A DNA stretch of 22,835 bases from an uncultured Bacilli bacterium. Lineage in GTDB: Bacteria > Bacillota_I > Bacilli_A > RF39 > UBA660. Location: assembly GCA_944350405.1 (NCBI GenBank), contig CALVPC010000003.1, positions 1 to 22,835 of the forward strand, in the 5' to 3' direction. Positions 1-7,701 of this stretch are shown here, piece after piece. Every line of letters starts with the position of its first letter. The first letter of the stretch is position 1. The position numbers and the translations under genes are program-made. The notes under the pieces were generated by a model. It was not told the origin of the DNA, did not search any database, and saw nothing but the letters and a program-made list of their open reading frames with translations.

Positions 1-286
1 CTAAATAATTTTCAAGATCGTTTTTTGTGACATTTAGTAGTGCTCCTATAGTAGCAAATATTCCTAAAAATATTGTAGGTGATATATTTAACAATTCTTG
101 AAGAATAGTATTATCTTCATTTTCTATTATTGGTTCTAGATAATATTCTAACAAAATATATCCCATAATTCCTGTTGTAAATGATGCTATTTTCTCTATC
201 TTCAAATTTCTTATATTTCTTTTTGTTTTTTTTATTTCTTCTAGTATTTCTTTCTCTTTTTTATTTTTTATTTCATCATAATACAT
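1..286 (-). CDS. Small membrane protein, C-terminus beyond window edge
   Basis: Ninety-five codons are visible and the frame is still open at the left edge, so the C terminus is missing. The ATG at 286 follows a good ribosome site (AGAGGG) that starts right at the stop of the gene upstream (297), so the two are co-translated. The first ~33 residues are highly charged (Lys/Glu, with runs such as KNKKEKEILEEIKK) and likely helical or coiled coil. Two hydrophobic stretches follow (about 34-48 and 66-85), separated by an acidic loop, which suggests a two-helix membrane protein with a cytoplasmic coiled N terminus. I do not recognise the family. Its partner upstream is a broken gene that also encodes two membrane segments, so the pair may have formed one complex. 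Confidence 0.7.
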   Translation of the reverse strand, partial: MYYDEIKNKKEKEILEEIKKTKRNIRNLKIEKIASFTTGIMGYILLEYYLEPIIENEDNTILQELLNISPTIFLGIFATIGALLNVTKNDLENYL

Positions 287-296
287 GATTTCCCTC

Positions 297-841
297 TTAC
301 AACTTTGATAATACTTTCTTTTTTATTTTTTCTTTTTTTATTTCCTCATTTTTTCTATATCCGTTTGCCATTAACAAACCACTAGTAAAGTATGAGACTA
401 AGGTCATAAATATAAATGGCATCCCCATATTAGGATTATTAGTGTCCATCCATTGCGATACGACAACTAATGCCTCTATTCCTGTTAATGCAAAACCTGT
501 TCCTGTTATATAAAAAAAATCTTTTGTTATAGCGAAGGTCTTTTATGTTTTTTTCTAATTGTTCTGAATCATTTTGAAATTTTAATAATAATGCTTCTTT
601 ATTGTCTTGTTTTAAATATTCATATAAATCTATATTATATAATTCTGTTAATTCATTAGCCACTTTATCTAAAAAAATATATTGATCTTCTCCTGAATTT
701 TTTATAAAAGTATATTCAGCAAATGCTATTTCTGTTATTTCGTCGTTTTTTATTACTAATTTTACTTTATCCTCTGGAAGTTTACTTTTTATATCTACCA
801 CTGCTTTTAGCTTTTTTTATCTAATTTTTTAAATCTTGCAT
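297..841 (-). pseudogene. Frameshifted membrane protein gene (three indels)
   Basis: The best reading frame changes three times. An ATG at 841 has a good ribosome site (AAAGGA, 8 nt spacing) but meets a TAG after six codons. One base missing from an A6 run (825-830) and one from an A7 run (812-818) would join it to the frame open from 801. That frame runs as a soluble domain to about 540, where one extra base (536-540) throws it into a tail ending at 439. Removing that base continues the protein as ...NIKTFAITKDFFYITGTG..., with two hydrophobic segments and a Lys-rich tail, down to a TAA at 297 placed just ahead of the next gene's ribosome site. The restored product would be ~180 residues: soluble N-terminal half, two membrane helices, charged tail. 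Family not recognised. Homopolymer sequencing error is the alternative to true decay. Confidence 0.6.
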
Positions 842-897
842 ATAATATAATCCTTTCTTTTTAATGGTTTATACTATAGCACTATTATTTTAAATAA

Positions 898-1752
898 TCA
901 ATATTTTTTACCTATTACTTCTCCATAAGATACTTTGGTTTCTAAATTATTTTTTGAATTTTCTAATATATCTTTATCTATTTTTATAGAGCTTTTCTCA
1001 AATAATAAAATAATAGTTGATCCTCCAAAAGAAAAATATCCTTTTTCTTCATATTTTTTCAGGTTCTTTTTATTGTGATTATAAATTTTTCCTATGTTAA
1101 GTGCTCCGACTTCTATTTGATATACTTCGTTAAAATTTTCTGTTTTTAAAAGTGATATTACTCGCTTATTTTCTGTAAAGACTTTATAGGTATTATAACT
1201 TATGGGATTTACTGTATGTAATATTCCATGTATATTTTTGGAATATAATATTTCATAGTTATCAAATGCATGATATCTATGATAATCATCTGGAGATAAT
1301 CTTAATATTAAACATAAACCTTTATTAAACTTATTAGGCACTTTTTCTTTTATTAAATTTTCAATATTATATTTAGAATTTTTTACATTAATAGTCAGGT
1401 TATCACTTATATTATATACTGTTAATTTGGCGTCACAAGGAGATATTAACAATTGATTGTTAATAACTTCTTTTACTTTTGATTTGTTTATTTTTCTAGT
1501 AAAAAAATCGTTGAATGATTTATAATTAGCTGTTTCATAATACTCCATATTAATATTATTGTTTTTTATAAATCGTTTAATATATATTTTTGATGCTTTA
1601 GTATTAGTAATATAACCAAATATTTTGGAAAATATAGGCTTTGTCGTTATTTTTAATATTATTCTTCCTAGTTTTGTAGTATATAAGAATATTAAAATTT
1701 TTTGATCTTTTACTTCAACTATTTTTTTGGTTTTTCTATCTATATATTTCAT
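898..1752 (-). CDS. psd: Phosphatidylserine decarboxylase proenzyme
   Basis: Converts phosphatidylserine to phosphatidylethanolamine at the inner membrane face. The 284-residue product shows the family landmarks: SPCDAKL with the conserved Asp (D107), the DDYHRYH block with conserved His (158 and 161), and FGGST near the C terminus (S245). In this family the chain cuts itself just before that Ser, which becomes the pyruvoyl cofactor of the small alpha subunit. The length fits bacterial Psd. The start ATG overlaps the pssA stop by one base (TAATG), so translation is coupled and substrate-making and substrate-using enzymes are made together. No strong terminator follows; there is only a GC-free 7-1-7 palindrome at the stop (884-898). 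Function assignment is firm; the GGST variant of the LGST motif is within known family variation. Confidence 0.93.
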   Translation of the reverse strand: MKYIDRKTKKIVEVKDQKILIFLYTTKLGRIILKITTKPIFSKIFGYITNTKASKIYIKRFIKNNNINMEYYETANYKSFNDFFTRKINKSKVKEVINNQLLISPCDAKLTVYNISDNLTINVKNSKYNIENLIKEKVPNKFNKGLCLILRLSPDDYHRYHAFDNYEILYSKNIHGILHTVNPISYNTYKVFTENKRVISLLKTENFNEVYQIEVGALNIGKIYNHNKKNLKKYEEKGYFSFGGSTIILLFEKSSIKIDKDILENSKNNLETKVSYGEVIGKKY

Positions 1753-2393
1753 TATGTTAATAAATATAGTGCTGTTATTAGTACTACTCCCCCGACTGCA
1801 AATAAATATATTACTTTTACTGTTGGTTTTTTTAATTTAAAATTAAGTACATATAGTATTGCCATAAAAGCCATTGTTAGTGTATATATTATTTTAAATT
1901 CTTCAGAGGTGGTAAAATTGGTTAGTAAATATACAATAGGATAAATAGCAGCACTTGAAGTAACTGGAAGACCATTATAATATGACACAGGATTATTTAC
2001 TGCTTTTTCTTCGGCAATTACATTAAAATATCCTAATCTTATTACTCCTGCTAAAGTGAAAATAGCAAATATTATTATGTTATACCAAGAGTTATATCCT
2101 AATCCATAAAATATTGTTATTGGTAAAAATACAAATGAAACCATATCTGCTAATGAGTCTATTTGAATTCCAAAATATTTTTCATTACTAGTTCTTTTAC
2201 ATTTTCTAGCTATTTTACCATCAAAAGCATCACATATTCCTGAAAATACTAAACACATAAGAGCAAAACTGATTTTCCCACTTAATGCTAAAAACATTCC
2301 GATTGTACCACTTATAACTCCAATATAAGTAATAAATACTGATTTACTATAATATCCTATTATCATTTTTTCTTCTTTTTTCTTTTTAAACAT
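1752..2393 (-). CDS. pssA: CDP-diacylglycerol--serine O-phosphatidyltransferase
   Basis: A CDP-alcohol phosphatidyltransferase that joins CDP-diacylglycerol and serine to give phosphatidylserine, the substrate of the following psd gene. The signature motif is visible: DGKIAR at 58-63, then G75, D79 and D83 in FGIQIDSLAD, with the longer spacer after AR typical of the PssA subclass. Several hydrophobic helices run to the C terminus. At 213 residues it is a normal size. The ATG at 2393 has an AGGAGTGG ribosome site that overlaps the stop codon of the HD-domain gene, leaving only 10 nt between genes. The phosphatidylserine rather than phosphatidylglycerophosphate assignment rests on the subclass motif spacing and on psd directly downstream. 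Confidence 0.9.
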   Translation of the reverse strand: MFKKKKEEKMIIGYYSKSVFITYIGVISGTIGMFLALSGKISFALMCLVFSGICDAFDGKIARKCKRTSNEKYFGIQIDSLADMVSFVFLPITIFYGLGYNSWYNIIIFAIFTLAGVIRLGYFNVIAEEKAVNNPVSYYNGLPVTSSAAIYPIVYLLTNFTTSEEFKIIYTLTMAFMAILYVLNFKLKKPTVKVIYLFAVGGVVLITALYLLT

Positions 2394-2403
2394 ATTACCA
2401 CTC

Positions 2404-2985
2404 CTACTTAATGATGTCCCCTTTTTCGTTAAAATCTACATTTATATATTTTCTACTAGATAAAAAATCACATTTGTGTACTAAAAATTGATATTTATCT
2501 GATGGTACTGGTAAAACTACATCACTATATGGACTTGTGTTCCACTGCCCCATATGAGAAGAAATTGCTTTTGCTATAAAGTCAATTTGTTCATCATTTA
2601 ATGTTGTTACGTTTTGATTTTTCTTTATAAAATTTGCTGCTAATAACGGATGATCAAATCTTGTATATTTTTCTTCTGGTACTCCTAATTTATGAGTATC
2701 ATGGAAAAGAATAGCTATTAGCATTAGATCTTTTTCATCACTTGTAAAGTCTTTGCTTGTATATTCTAATGACAAAATATCATTAGCTATAGCCATAGCA
2801 ACTTTAGTGTGTCTTACAAGGCCTCCTGCTCCTTGAGCAAATTTCGGATGATACTTACCAGTCGATGCGGCTGGAATTTCAAAAAAATAATCTGGTACCA
2901 ATTCTAAAAGATTTTCAGCACTTTTTTTAAAATCTTCTTTTTTTATATATTCTAATTCTTTTTTAAATACTTCTTTTTTTGTCAT
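2404..2985 (-). CDS. HD-domain phosphohydrolase
   Basis: A 193-residue protein of the HD superfamily of metal-dependent phosphohydrolases. The metal-binding set is complete: H59 in GGLVRHTK, the H95-D96 doublet in ILFHDTHK, and H144 in SSHMGQW. I chose the ATG at 2985 (MTKKEVF) because it has a strong AGAGGTG ribosome site; an ATG nine codons upstream has none. The substrate is unknown: members of this superfamily cut nucleotides, nucleic acids or cyclic dinucleotides. It is the first gene of an operon with pssA and psd, so a role tied to phospholipid synthesis or its control is possible, but this is inferred from position only. Confidence 0.85.
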   Translation of the reverse strand: MTKKEVFKKELEYIKKEDFKKSAENLLELVPDYFFEIPAASTGKYHPKFAQGAGGLVRHTKVAMAIANDILSLEYTSKDFTSDEKDLMLIAILFHDTHKLGVPEEKYTRFDHPLLAANFIKKNQNVTTLNDEQIDFIAKAISSHMGQWNTSPYSDVVLPVPSDKYQFLVHKCDFLSSRKYINVDFNEKGDIIK

Positions 2986-3002
2986 ACTACACCTCTTTTT
3001 AT

Positions 3003-3012
3003 ATTTTAACAT
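3003..3012 (-). promoter_or_regulatory. Extended -10 promoter for HD-pssA-psd
   Basis: The minus strand reads TGTTAAAAT: a TG extension one base before a TAAAAT -10 (3008-3003). It lies about 18 nt upstream of the HD gene start and just after the upstream terminator. The -35 region is only AT-rich with no good match. Inferred from consensus. Confidence 0.4.
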
Positions 3013-3040
3013 AATTAATTATTAAATTAAATAATTTAAC

Positions 3041-3061
3041 AAAAAAAGCACTATTGTGCTT
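3041..3061 (-). terminator. Rho-independent terminator of uvrB-DUF1287 unit
   Basis: Perfect 6-bp stem AAGCAC/GTGCTT around a four-base loop, followed on the minus strand by a run of T (3041-3047). The TAG stop codon of the DUF1287 gene lies in the loop and the following stem base. Confidence 0.85.
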
Positions 3062-3842
3062 CTTCGTTATCTATTTTGTTTATCAAGTTTTGTAAGCTTT
3101 CATTGTACTCAAATCTATAGTGCCCTGTTACTTGCATATCAGTTATTTCTAACCTATCTTCTTCTTTTACTTCTTGAGTTTCATCTCTATTTTGTATTAA
3201 GTAAGGCACTCCATTTTCATTATATTTATCAGATATCATTGCTATATGTGCTGAATCATCAAATGTAACTATATCTCCAGGCATAAAGTCTCCGACATTA
3301 TAAATATCTATATCTAAGCTTTCTGCATATCTTAATAAAAATATTTCTTGATTTCCTACTCTTCTAAAATCAATATTATCATCAATTATTTCAATACCAT
3401 AAGTATTATTATCATACTCATCTCTTATATCCTGAGCCATCATTGATTTTAAATCATATCCAGCTTGCATTAGTGCATACCATATTAAGTCTGTACATGC
3501 TCCTTCTTCTTCAACTGGTGGATAACCTCCGGCATAATACTTACTAACATAGGCAGGATTAAACTCAGCATATTCTTTAGCACCATTAAAAATATCAGTA
3601 TAATCATCAACACCATTATTGTTATAATCATATTCACTTTTTATTTTGACAAATCCAAAATCTGATAAATTATAATAATCTTTTTTACTATCTATAGGAG
3701 TAAGTTCTTTTGATAATTCTAAATAATATTGTCCAAAAACTACTACTATACATATTAACGATATTACTAAAATTATTAGTAGTATTTTTGTAAATCTTTT
3801 TTTTACTTGTTTTTTTAATTTTCTTTTAGTTATAATTATCAC
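3051..3842 (-). CDS. DUF1287 family membrane-anchored protein
   Basis: About 263 residues: a very basic N terminus, one membrane helix (about 18-38), then an extracellular domain. The core matches DUF1287, which belongs to the NlpC/P60-like papain fold: NPAYVSKYYAGGYPP, then C116 in EEGACTDL, and H199 in SAHIAMIS as the presumed Cys/His pair. A stretch at 72-83 (DYNNNGVDDYTD) resembles a calcium-binding D-x-N-x-N-G loop. The biochemical activity of DUF1287 is not established to my knowledge; a cell-wall hydrolase role would fit the fold and location. Only one base separates it from the uvrB stop. The start is uncertain: the GTG at 3842 sits on top of the only ribosome-site-like sequence (AGGTGAT), so a downstream ATT (3836) or ATA (3833) is conceivable. 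Confidence 0.8.
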   Translation of the reverse strand: MIIITKRKLKKQVKKRFTKILLIILVISLICIVVVFGQYYLELSKELTPIDSKKDYYNLSDFGFVKIKSEYDYNNNGVDDYTDIFNGAKEYAEFNPAYVSKYYAGGYPPVEEEGACTDLIWYALMQAGYDLKSMMAQDIRDEYDNNTYGIEIIDDNIDFRRVGNQEIFLLRYAESLDIDIYNVGDFMPGDIVTFDDSAHIAMISDKYNENGVPYLIQNRDETQEVKEEDRLEITDMQVTGHYRFEYNESLQNLINKIDNEEAQ

Positions 3843-3843
3843 C

Positions 3844-5796
3844 TTACTTTGTTTTTAATTCAAATAAAATATCTCTTAACTGCATAGCTCTTTCAAAATC
3901 TAATTCTTTAGCAGCTTTTTTCATTTCTTGTTCTATTTTTTCTATGCTTTCTATGTCTATTATATCATGTTTTTTAGTTTTTTGCATTTTTTCTAATGTT
4001 TTATCATCAAAATTTGAAATTAATTCGTGAACTTCTTTCTTTATAGTTTTGGGTGTTATGTTATGTTTCTTATTATATTCTTCTTGTACTTTTCTTCTTC
4101 TTGATGTTTCATCAATAGCTATTTTCATACTATCAGTTATTTTATCAGCATACATTATTACATGCCCATTTTCATTTCTTGCACATCTACCAATCGTTTG
4201 AATTAAACTTCGTTCACTTCTTAAAAATCCTTCTTTATCTGCATCTAGAATAGCAATTAAACTTACTTCAGGTATATCCAAACCTTCACGCAACAGATTT
4301 ATTCCAACAATACAGTCATATTTTCCTAATCTTAATTCATTTACAATTTTCATTCTATCTAGAGTTGTTATTTCAGAATGAAGATATGCTACTTTAATAT
4401 CCATTTCTTTTAAATACTTTGTTAGTTCTTCACTCATCCTAATAGTTAAAGTAGTGATTAAAACTCTTTCATTTTTTTGCTCTCTTTTTCTTATTTCTCC
4501 AATTAAATCATCTATTTGTCCTTCAGTTTTTCTAATTTCTATAGTTGGATCTAACAAACCAGTTGGTCTTATAATTTGATCTACTGTATTTTCTGATAAT
4601 GCTAATTCATAATCTCCTGGGGTTGCTGATACGTATATTATTTGATCTAATTTTTTTTCAAATTCTTCAAATTTTAATGGTCTATTATCTAAAGCACTTG
4701 GCAAGCGAAAACCATATTCTACTAAAGTAGTTTTTCTAGCTCTATCACCATTATACATTGCTCTTACTTGAGGTAATGTTACGTGTGATTCATCTACTAC
4801 TAGTAAGAAATCATCTCCAAAAAAATCAATAAGTGTTGTAGGAGTTTCTCCTTCTTCTCTACCGCTTAAATGTCTTGAATAATTTTCCACTCCACTGCAA
4901 AAACCTGTTTCTGTTAACATCTCTATATCGTAGTTAGTTCTTTGTTCTAATCTTTGAGCTTCTAATAATTTATTTTCTTCTTTTAACTGTTTTAACCTTT
5001 CTGCTAGTTCTTTTTTTATTCTTTCTATTGCTTTTAATAATTTTTCTTCACTTGTTACAAAGTGACTAGCTGGAAATATTGTTATATTTTTTAATATTTT
5101 TATTGTTTTTCCTGTCAAAGTATCTATTTCTGAAATTTTGTCTATTTCATCTCCAAAAAATTCTATTCTATAACCATTTTTCTTCTCTGAAGTTGGAATA
5201 ATTTCTAAGATGTCTCCATGTGCTCTAAAAGTGCCTCTTTTAAAATCCATTTCGTTTCTTTCATAGAGCATATTTATTAGTTTTCTTATTACATCGTTTC
5301 TTTCTATTACTTCTCCTGTTGTTAAAGTAAGGGTGTTATTTTTATATTCTTCAATTTCTCCTATGCCATAAATACATGATACTGATGCTACTACTATGAC
5401 GTCTTCTCTTGATAAAAGGGCGCTAGTTGCAGCGTGTCTTAACTGATCTATTTCATCATTTATTGAAGAATCTTTTTCTATGTAAGTATCCGTTCCTGGA
5501 ATGTATGCTTCTGGTTGATAATAGTCATAGTATGAGACAAAGTATTCTACTCTGTTGTTGGGAAATAATTCTTTAAGTTCAGCATATAGTTGCCCTGCTA
5601 GAGTTTTATTATGGGCTAGAACTAAAGTCTTTTTGCCTGTTTCTTTTATTACATTTGCTATGGTGAACGTTTTTCCTGTACCCGTTGCTCCTAGTAAAAC
5701 TTGATGCTTTTTGCCTTCTTTTATTCCCTCGACTAGTTCTTTTATTGCTTTTGGTTGATCTCCACTTGGTTTATATTTAGATACTAATTCAAACAT
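3844..5796 (-). CDS. uvrB: Excinuclease ABC subunit B
   Basis: The damage-verifying helicase of nucleotide excision repair, which works with UvrA and UvrC (neither is in the window). The 650-residue product carries the Walker A motif GATGTGKT near the N terminus, the tyrosine-rich beta-hairpin segment (SYYDYYQPEAYIPGTDTY), the DESH box, YVSATPG, the helicase motifs around GLDIPEVSLIAILDADKEG and QTIGRCARN, and a C-terminal UVR helix pair ending LRDILFELK that binds UvrC. I start it at 5796 (MFELVSKY) because GGGGGAT precedes that ATG; the ATG four codons upstream has no site. A promoter with an internal palindrome lies upstream (5856-5884), which could mean damage-inducible control. The DUF1287 gene follows in the same transcript. 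Confidence 0.97.
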   Translation of the reverse strand: MFELVSKYKPSGDQPKAIKELVEGIKEGKKHQVLLGATGTGKTFTIANVIKETGKKTLVLAHNKTLAGQLYAELKELFPNNRVEYFVSYYDYYQPEAYIPGTDTYIEKDSSINDEIDQLRHAATSALLSREDVIVVASVSCIYGIGEIEEYKNNTLTLTTGEVIERNDVIRKLINMLYERNEMDFKRGTFRAHGDILEIIPTSEKKNGYRIEFFGDEIDKISEIDTLTGKTIKILKNITIFPASHFVTSEEKLLKAIERIKKELAERLKQLKEENKLLEAQRLEQRTNYDIEMLTETGFCSGVENYSRHLSGREEGETPTTLIDFFGDDFLLVVDESHVTLPQVRAMYNGDRARKTTLVEYGFRLPSALDNRPLKFEEFEKKLDQIIYVSATPGDYELALSENTVDQIIRPTGLLDPTIEIRKTEGQIDDLIGEIRKREQKNERVLITTLTIRMSEELTKYLKEMDIKVAYLHSEITTLDRMKIVNELRLGKYDCIVGINLLREGLDIPEVSLIAILDADKEGFLRSERSLIQTIGRCARNENGHVIMYADKITDSMKIAIDETSRRRKVQEEYNKKHNITPKTIKKEVHELISNFDDKTLEKMQKTKKHDIIDIESIEKIEQEMKKAAKELDFERAMQLRDILFELKTK

Positions 5797-5855
5797 ATTA
5801 TCCCCCATTCTTATTGTTTATTTAATTCTTTCTTAACGATAAATATTACTTTCAT

Positions 5856-5884
5856 ATTTTAACACTTTTATGTTAAAGAGACAA
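5856..5884 (-). promoter_or_regulatory. uvrB promoter with palindrome in the spacer
   Basis: On the minus strand a -35 TTGTCT (5884-5879), a 17-bp spacer and a -10 TAAAAT (5861-5856). The inverted repeat TTTAACA-6-TGTTAAA (5858-5877) fills the spacer and overlaps the -10, as expected of a repressor site. A LexA-type operator is a reasonable guess for uvrB, but this is not the Bacillus GAAC-N4-GTTC box. Confidence 0.5.
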
Positions 5885-5904
5885 TATATTTTAGAATTAT
5901 AAAC

Positions 5905-5932
5905 TATAAAAAGCAAGTTCTACTTGCTTTTA
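5905..5932 (-). terminator. Terminator of fhs
   Basis: Perfect 10-bp inverted repeat AAAAGCAAGT/ACTTGCTTTT with a 3-base loop (5909-5931), six bases after the fhs stop codon. The T-rich arm supplies the uridine tract. Confidence 0.85.
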
Positions 5933-5937
5933 TACTT

Positions 5938-7596
5938 TTAAAACAAACCAACTATTTCATTATTTTCGTTTATATTTATGCTTTCTGCGGCTGGTTTTTT
6001 AGGCAATCCTGGCATAGTCATTATATTTCCTGCATATGCTACTATAAATCCTGCACCATTTTTTAATTCTATATCTTTTATTGTTATATCGTATTCTTCT
6101 AGACATTCTAAATTTTTAGGGTTATCTGATAGAGAATATTGTGTTTTAGCTATACATATTGGTAAGTTATCATAGCCTAATTTTTCAATATGATCAATTT
6201 CATTTAAAGCTTTTTCTTCATATATTACATTTTTTGCTTTATAAACACTAGTAGCTATTTTTAATATTTTATCTTTTATGGAATCATTTAAATCATAGAT
6301 AAATTTAAAATTGTTTTTGCTTTCTATGTTATTAAGAATGTTACTGGCAAGATCTATAGCACCTTTAGAGCCTTCTTGATAACCATTTGATATGCTAACT
6401 GGAATGGATTTTTCCATTAATTTTTGTGTTAAATATTCTAACTCGTTGTTAGTGTCTGTATTAAATTTATTTATTGCTACTACTACATTTAATCCAAAAT
6501 TATTTTTTATAGTGTTAATATGATGATATAAATTAGTTAATCCTTTTTCTAGATATTCTAAATTTTCTTTTTTAATGTCTTCTAGAGGTGAGCCTCCATG
6601 ATATTTTAAAGCTTTTATAGTTGCTACTATTACTACTATATCAGGATTTTTTTCTAGTTTTCGACATTTTATATCTAAAAATTTTTCTGCTCCTAAATCT
6701 GCTCCAAATCCAGCTTCTGTTACTACATAATCTCCTAATTTTAAAGCTAATTTTGTAGCTATTAAGCTGTTACAGCCATGAGCTATATTAGCAAATGGCC
6801 CGCCATGAATTATTGCTGGGTTTTTCTCAAGTGTTTGGACTAAATTTGGTTTTATAGCATCTTTTAAAAGCACTGCCATACTTCCTTCAGCTTTTAAATC
6901 CTTAGCAAATATAGGTTTTTCTTCTTTGGTGTATCCTATTATTATATTGCCTAAATTCTTTTTAAGATCATTTATGTTTTCTGATAGGCATAATATTGCC
7001 ATTATTTCAGAGGCTACACTGATATCAAATTTATCTCTTCGTGGTACTATATTTTTTTCTTTTGATAGACCTGTTTCAACTTCTCTTAATTGTCTATCGT
7101 TTAAATCTAAACATCTTTTCCATACTACTTTAGAAAATTTTAACTCATTACCGAAATATATGTGATTGTCTATAAGACTAGCTAGTAAATTATTAGCACT
7201 TGTTATAGCATGTATATCGCCAGTGAAGTGTAAATTTATATCTTCCATTGGTACAACCTGGCTATAACCTCCACCAGTTGCTCCACCTTTTATTCCAAAA
7301 ACTGGTCCTAAAGATGGTTCTCTTAAGGCTAGTATAGCATTTTTACCTAATTTGTTTAAAGCATCTGCAATAGATATAGATACTGTTGTTTTACCTTCTC
7401 CTAAGGGGGTTGGATTTATAGAAGTCACTAATATTAGTTTACCATCTTTTGTATTTTGTAATTTATCTATTTCTTTTGTTATTTTTGCTTTATATTTACC
7501 ATAAAATTCTAACTCATCTTCTTCTAGGTTTATTTTTTTAGCAATATTTATAATATTTTCTAATTTATTTTTTCTAGCTATTTCTATGTCTTTCAT
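5938..7596 (-). CDS. fhs: Formate--tetrahydrofolate ligase
   Basis: Uses ATP, formate and tetrahydrofolate to make 10-formyl-THF for purine synthesis and formyl-Met. The product from ATG 7596 is 552 residues, the normal length. It has the phosphate-binding NPTPLGEGKTT loop near residue 62, the LREPSLGPVFGIKGGATGGGY block, GGPFANIAHGCNS, and the characteristic C-terminal MPGLPKKPAAESI. The ATG at 7596 is preferred over one five codons upstream because GGAGAGTGAT directly precedes it. It is a single-gene transcript: an extended -10 promoter lies upstream (7623-7631) and a terminator follows. Confidence 0.97.
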   Translation of the reverse strand: MKDIEIARKNKLENIINIAKKINLEEDELEFYGKYKAKITKEIDKLQNTKDGKLILVTSINPTPLGEGKTTVSISIADALNKLGKNAILALREPSLGPVFGIKGGATGGGYSQVVPMEDINLHFTGDIHAITSANNLLASLIDNHIYFGNELKFSKVVWKRCLDLNDRQLREVETGLSKEKNIVPRRDKFDISVASEIMAILCLSENINDLKKNLGNIIIGYTKEEKPIFAKDLKAEGSMAVLLKDAIKPNLVQTLEKNPAIIHGGPFANIAHGCNSLIATKLALKLGDYVVTEAGFGADLGAEKFLDIKCRKLEKNPDIVVIVATIKALKYHGGSPLEDIKKENLEYLEKGLTNLYHHINTIKNNFGLNVVVAINKFNTDTNNELEYLTQKLMEKSIPVSISNGYQEGSKGAIDLASNILNNIESKNNFKFIYDLNDSIKDKILKIATSVYKAKNVIYEEKALNEIDHIEKLGYDNLPICIAKTQYSLSDNPKNLECLEEYDITIKDIELKNGAGFIVAYAGNIMTMPGLPKKPAAESININENNEIVGLF

Positions 7597-7622
7597 GTTA
7601 TCACTCTCCATTTATTAATAAT

Positions 7623-7631
7623 ATTATATCA
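7623..7631 (-). promoter_or_regulatory. Extended -10 promoter for fhs
   Basis: The minus strand reads TGATATAAT, a perfect -10 with the TG extension, about 27 nt before the fhs ATG. No convincing -35 is visible, which is common for extended -10 promoters. Confidence 0.55.
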
Positions 7632-7670
7632 TGCATAAAAATATTTAGATATATAAAATTTATGGATATT

Positions 7671-7697
7671 AAAAAGGTATGTTTTTCATACCTTTTT
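7671..7697 (-). terminator. Terminator after the 433-residue membrane protein
   Basis: Perfect 11-bp stem AAAAAGGTATG/CATACCTTTTT with a T5 loop, four bases beyond the stop codon at 7702. Both arms end in A/T runs, so it could work in either direction. Confidence 0.85.
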
Positions 7698-7701
7698 ATA
7701 A

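Noticed and set aside
439..540. C-terminal tail of the 120-residue ORF (439-801) as real protein
   Set aside because: After 540 this frame gives an Arg/Asn/Cys-rich low-quality sequence, while the neighbouring frame gives two membrane helices and ends at the next gene's ribosome site.
884..898. ATTATTTTAAATAAT palindrome as psd terminator
   Set aside because: It contains no GC pairs and no separate T tract; too weak to call.
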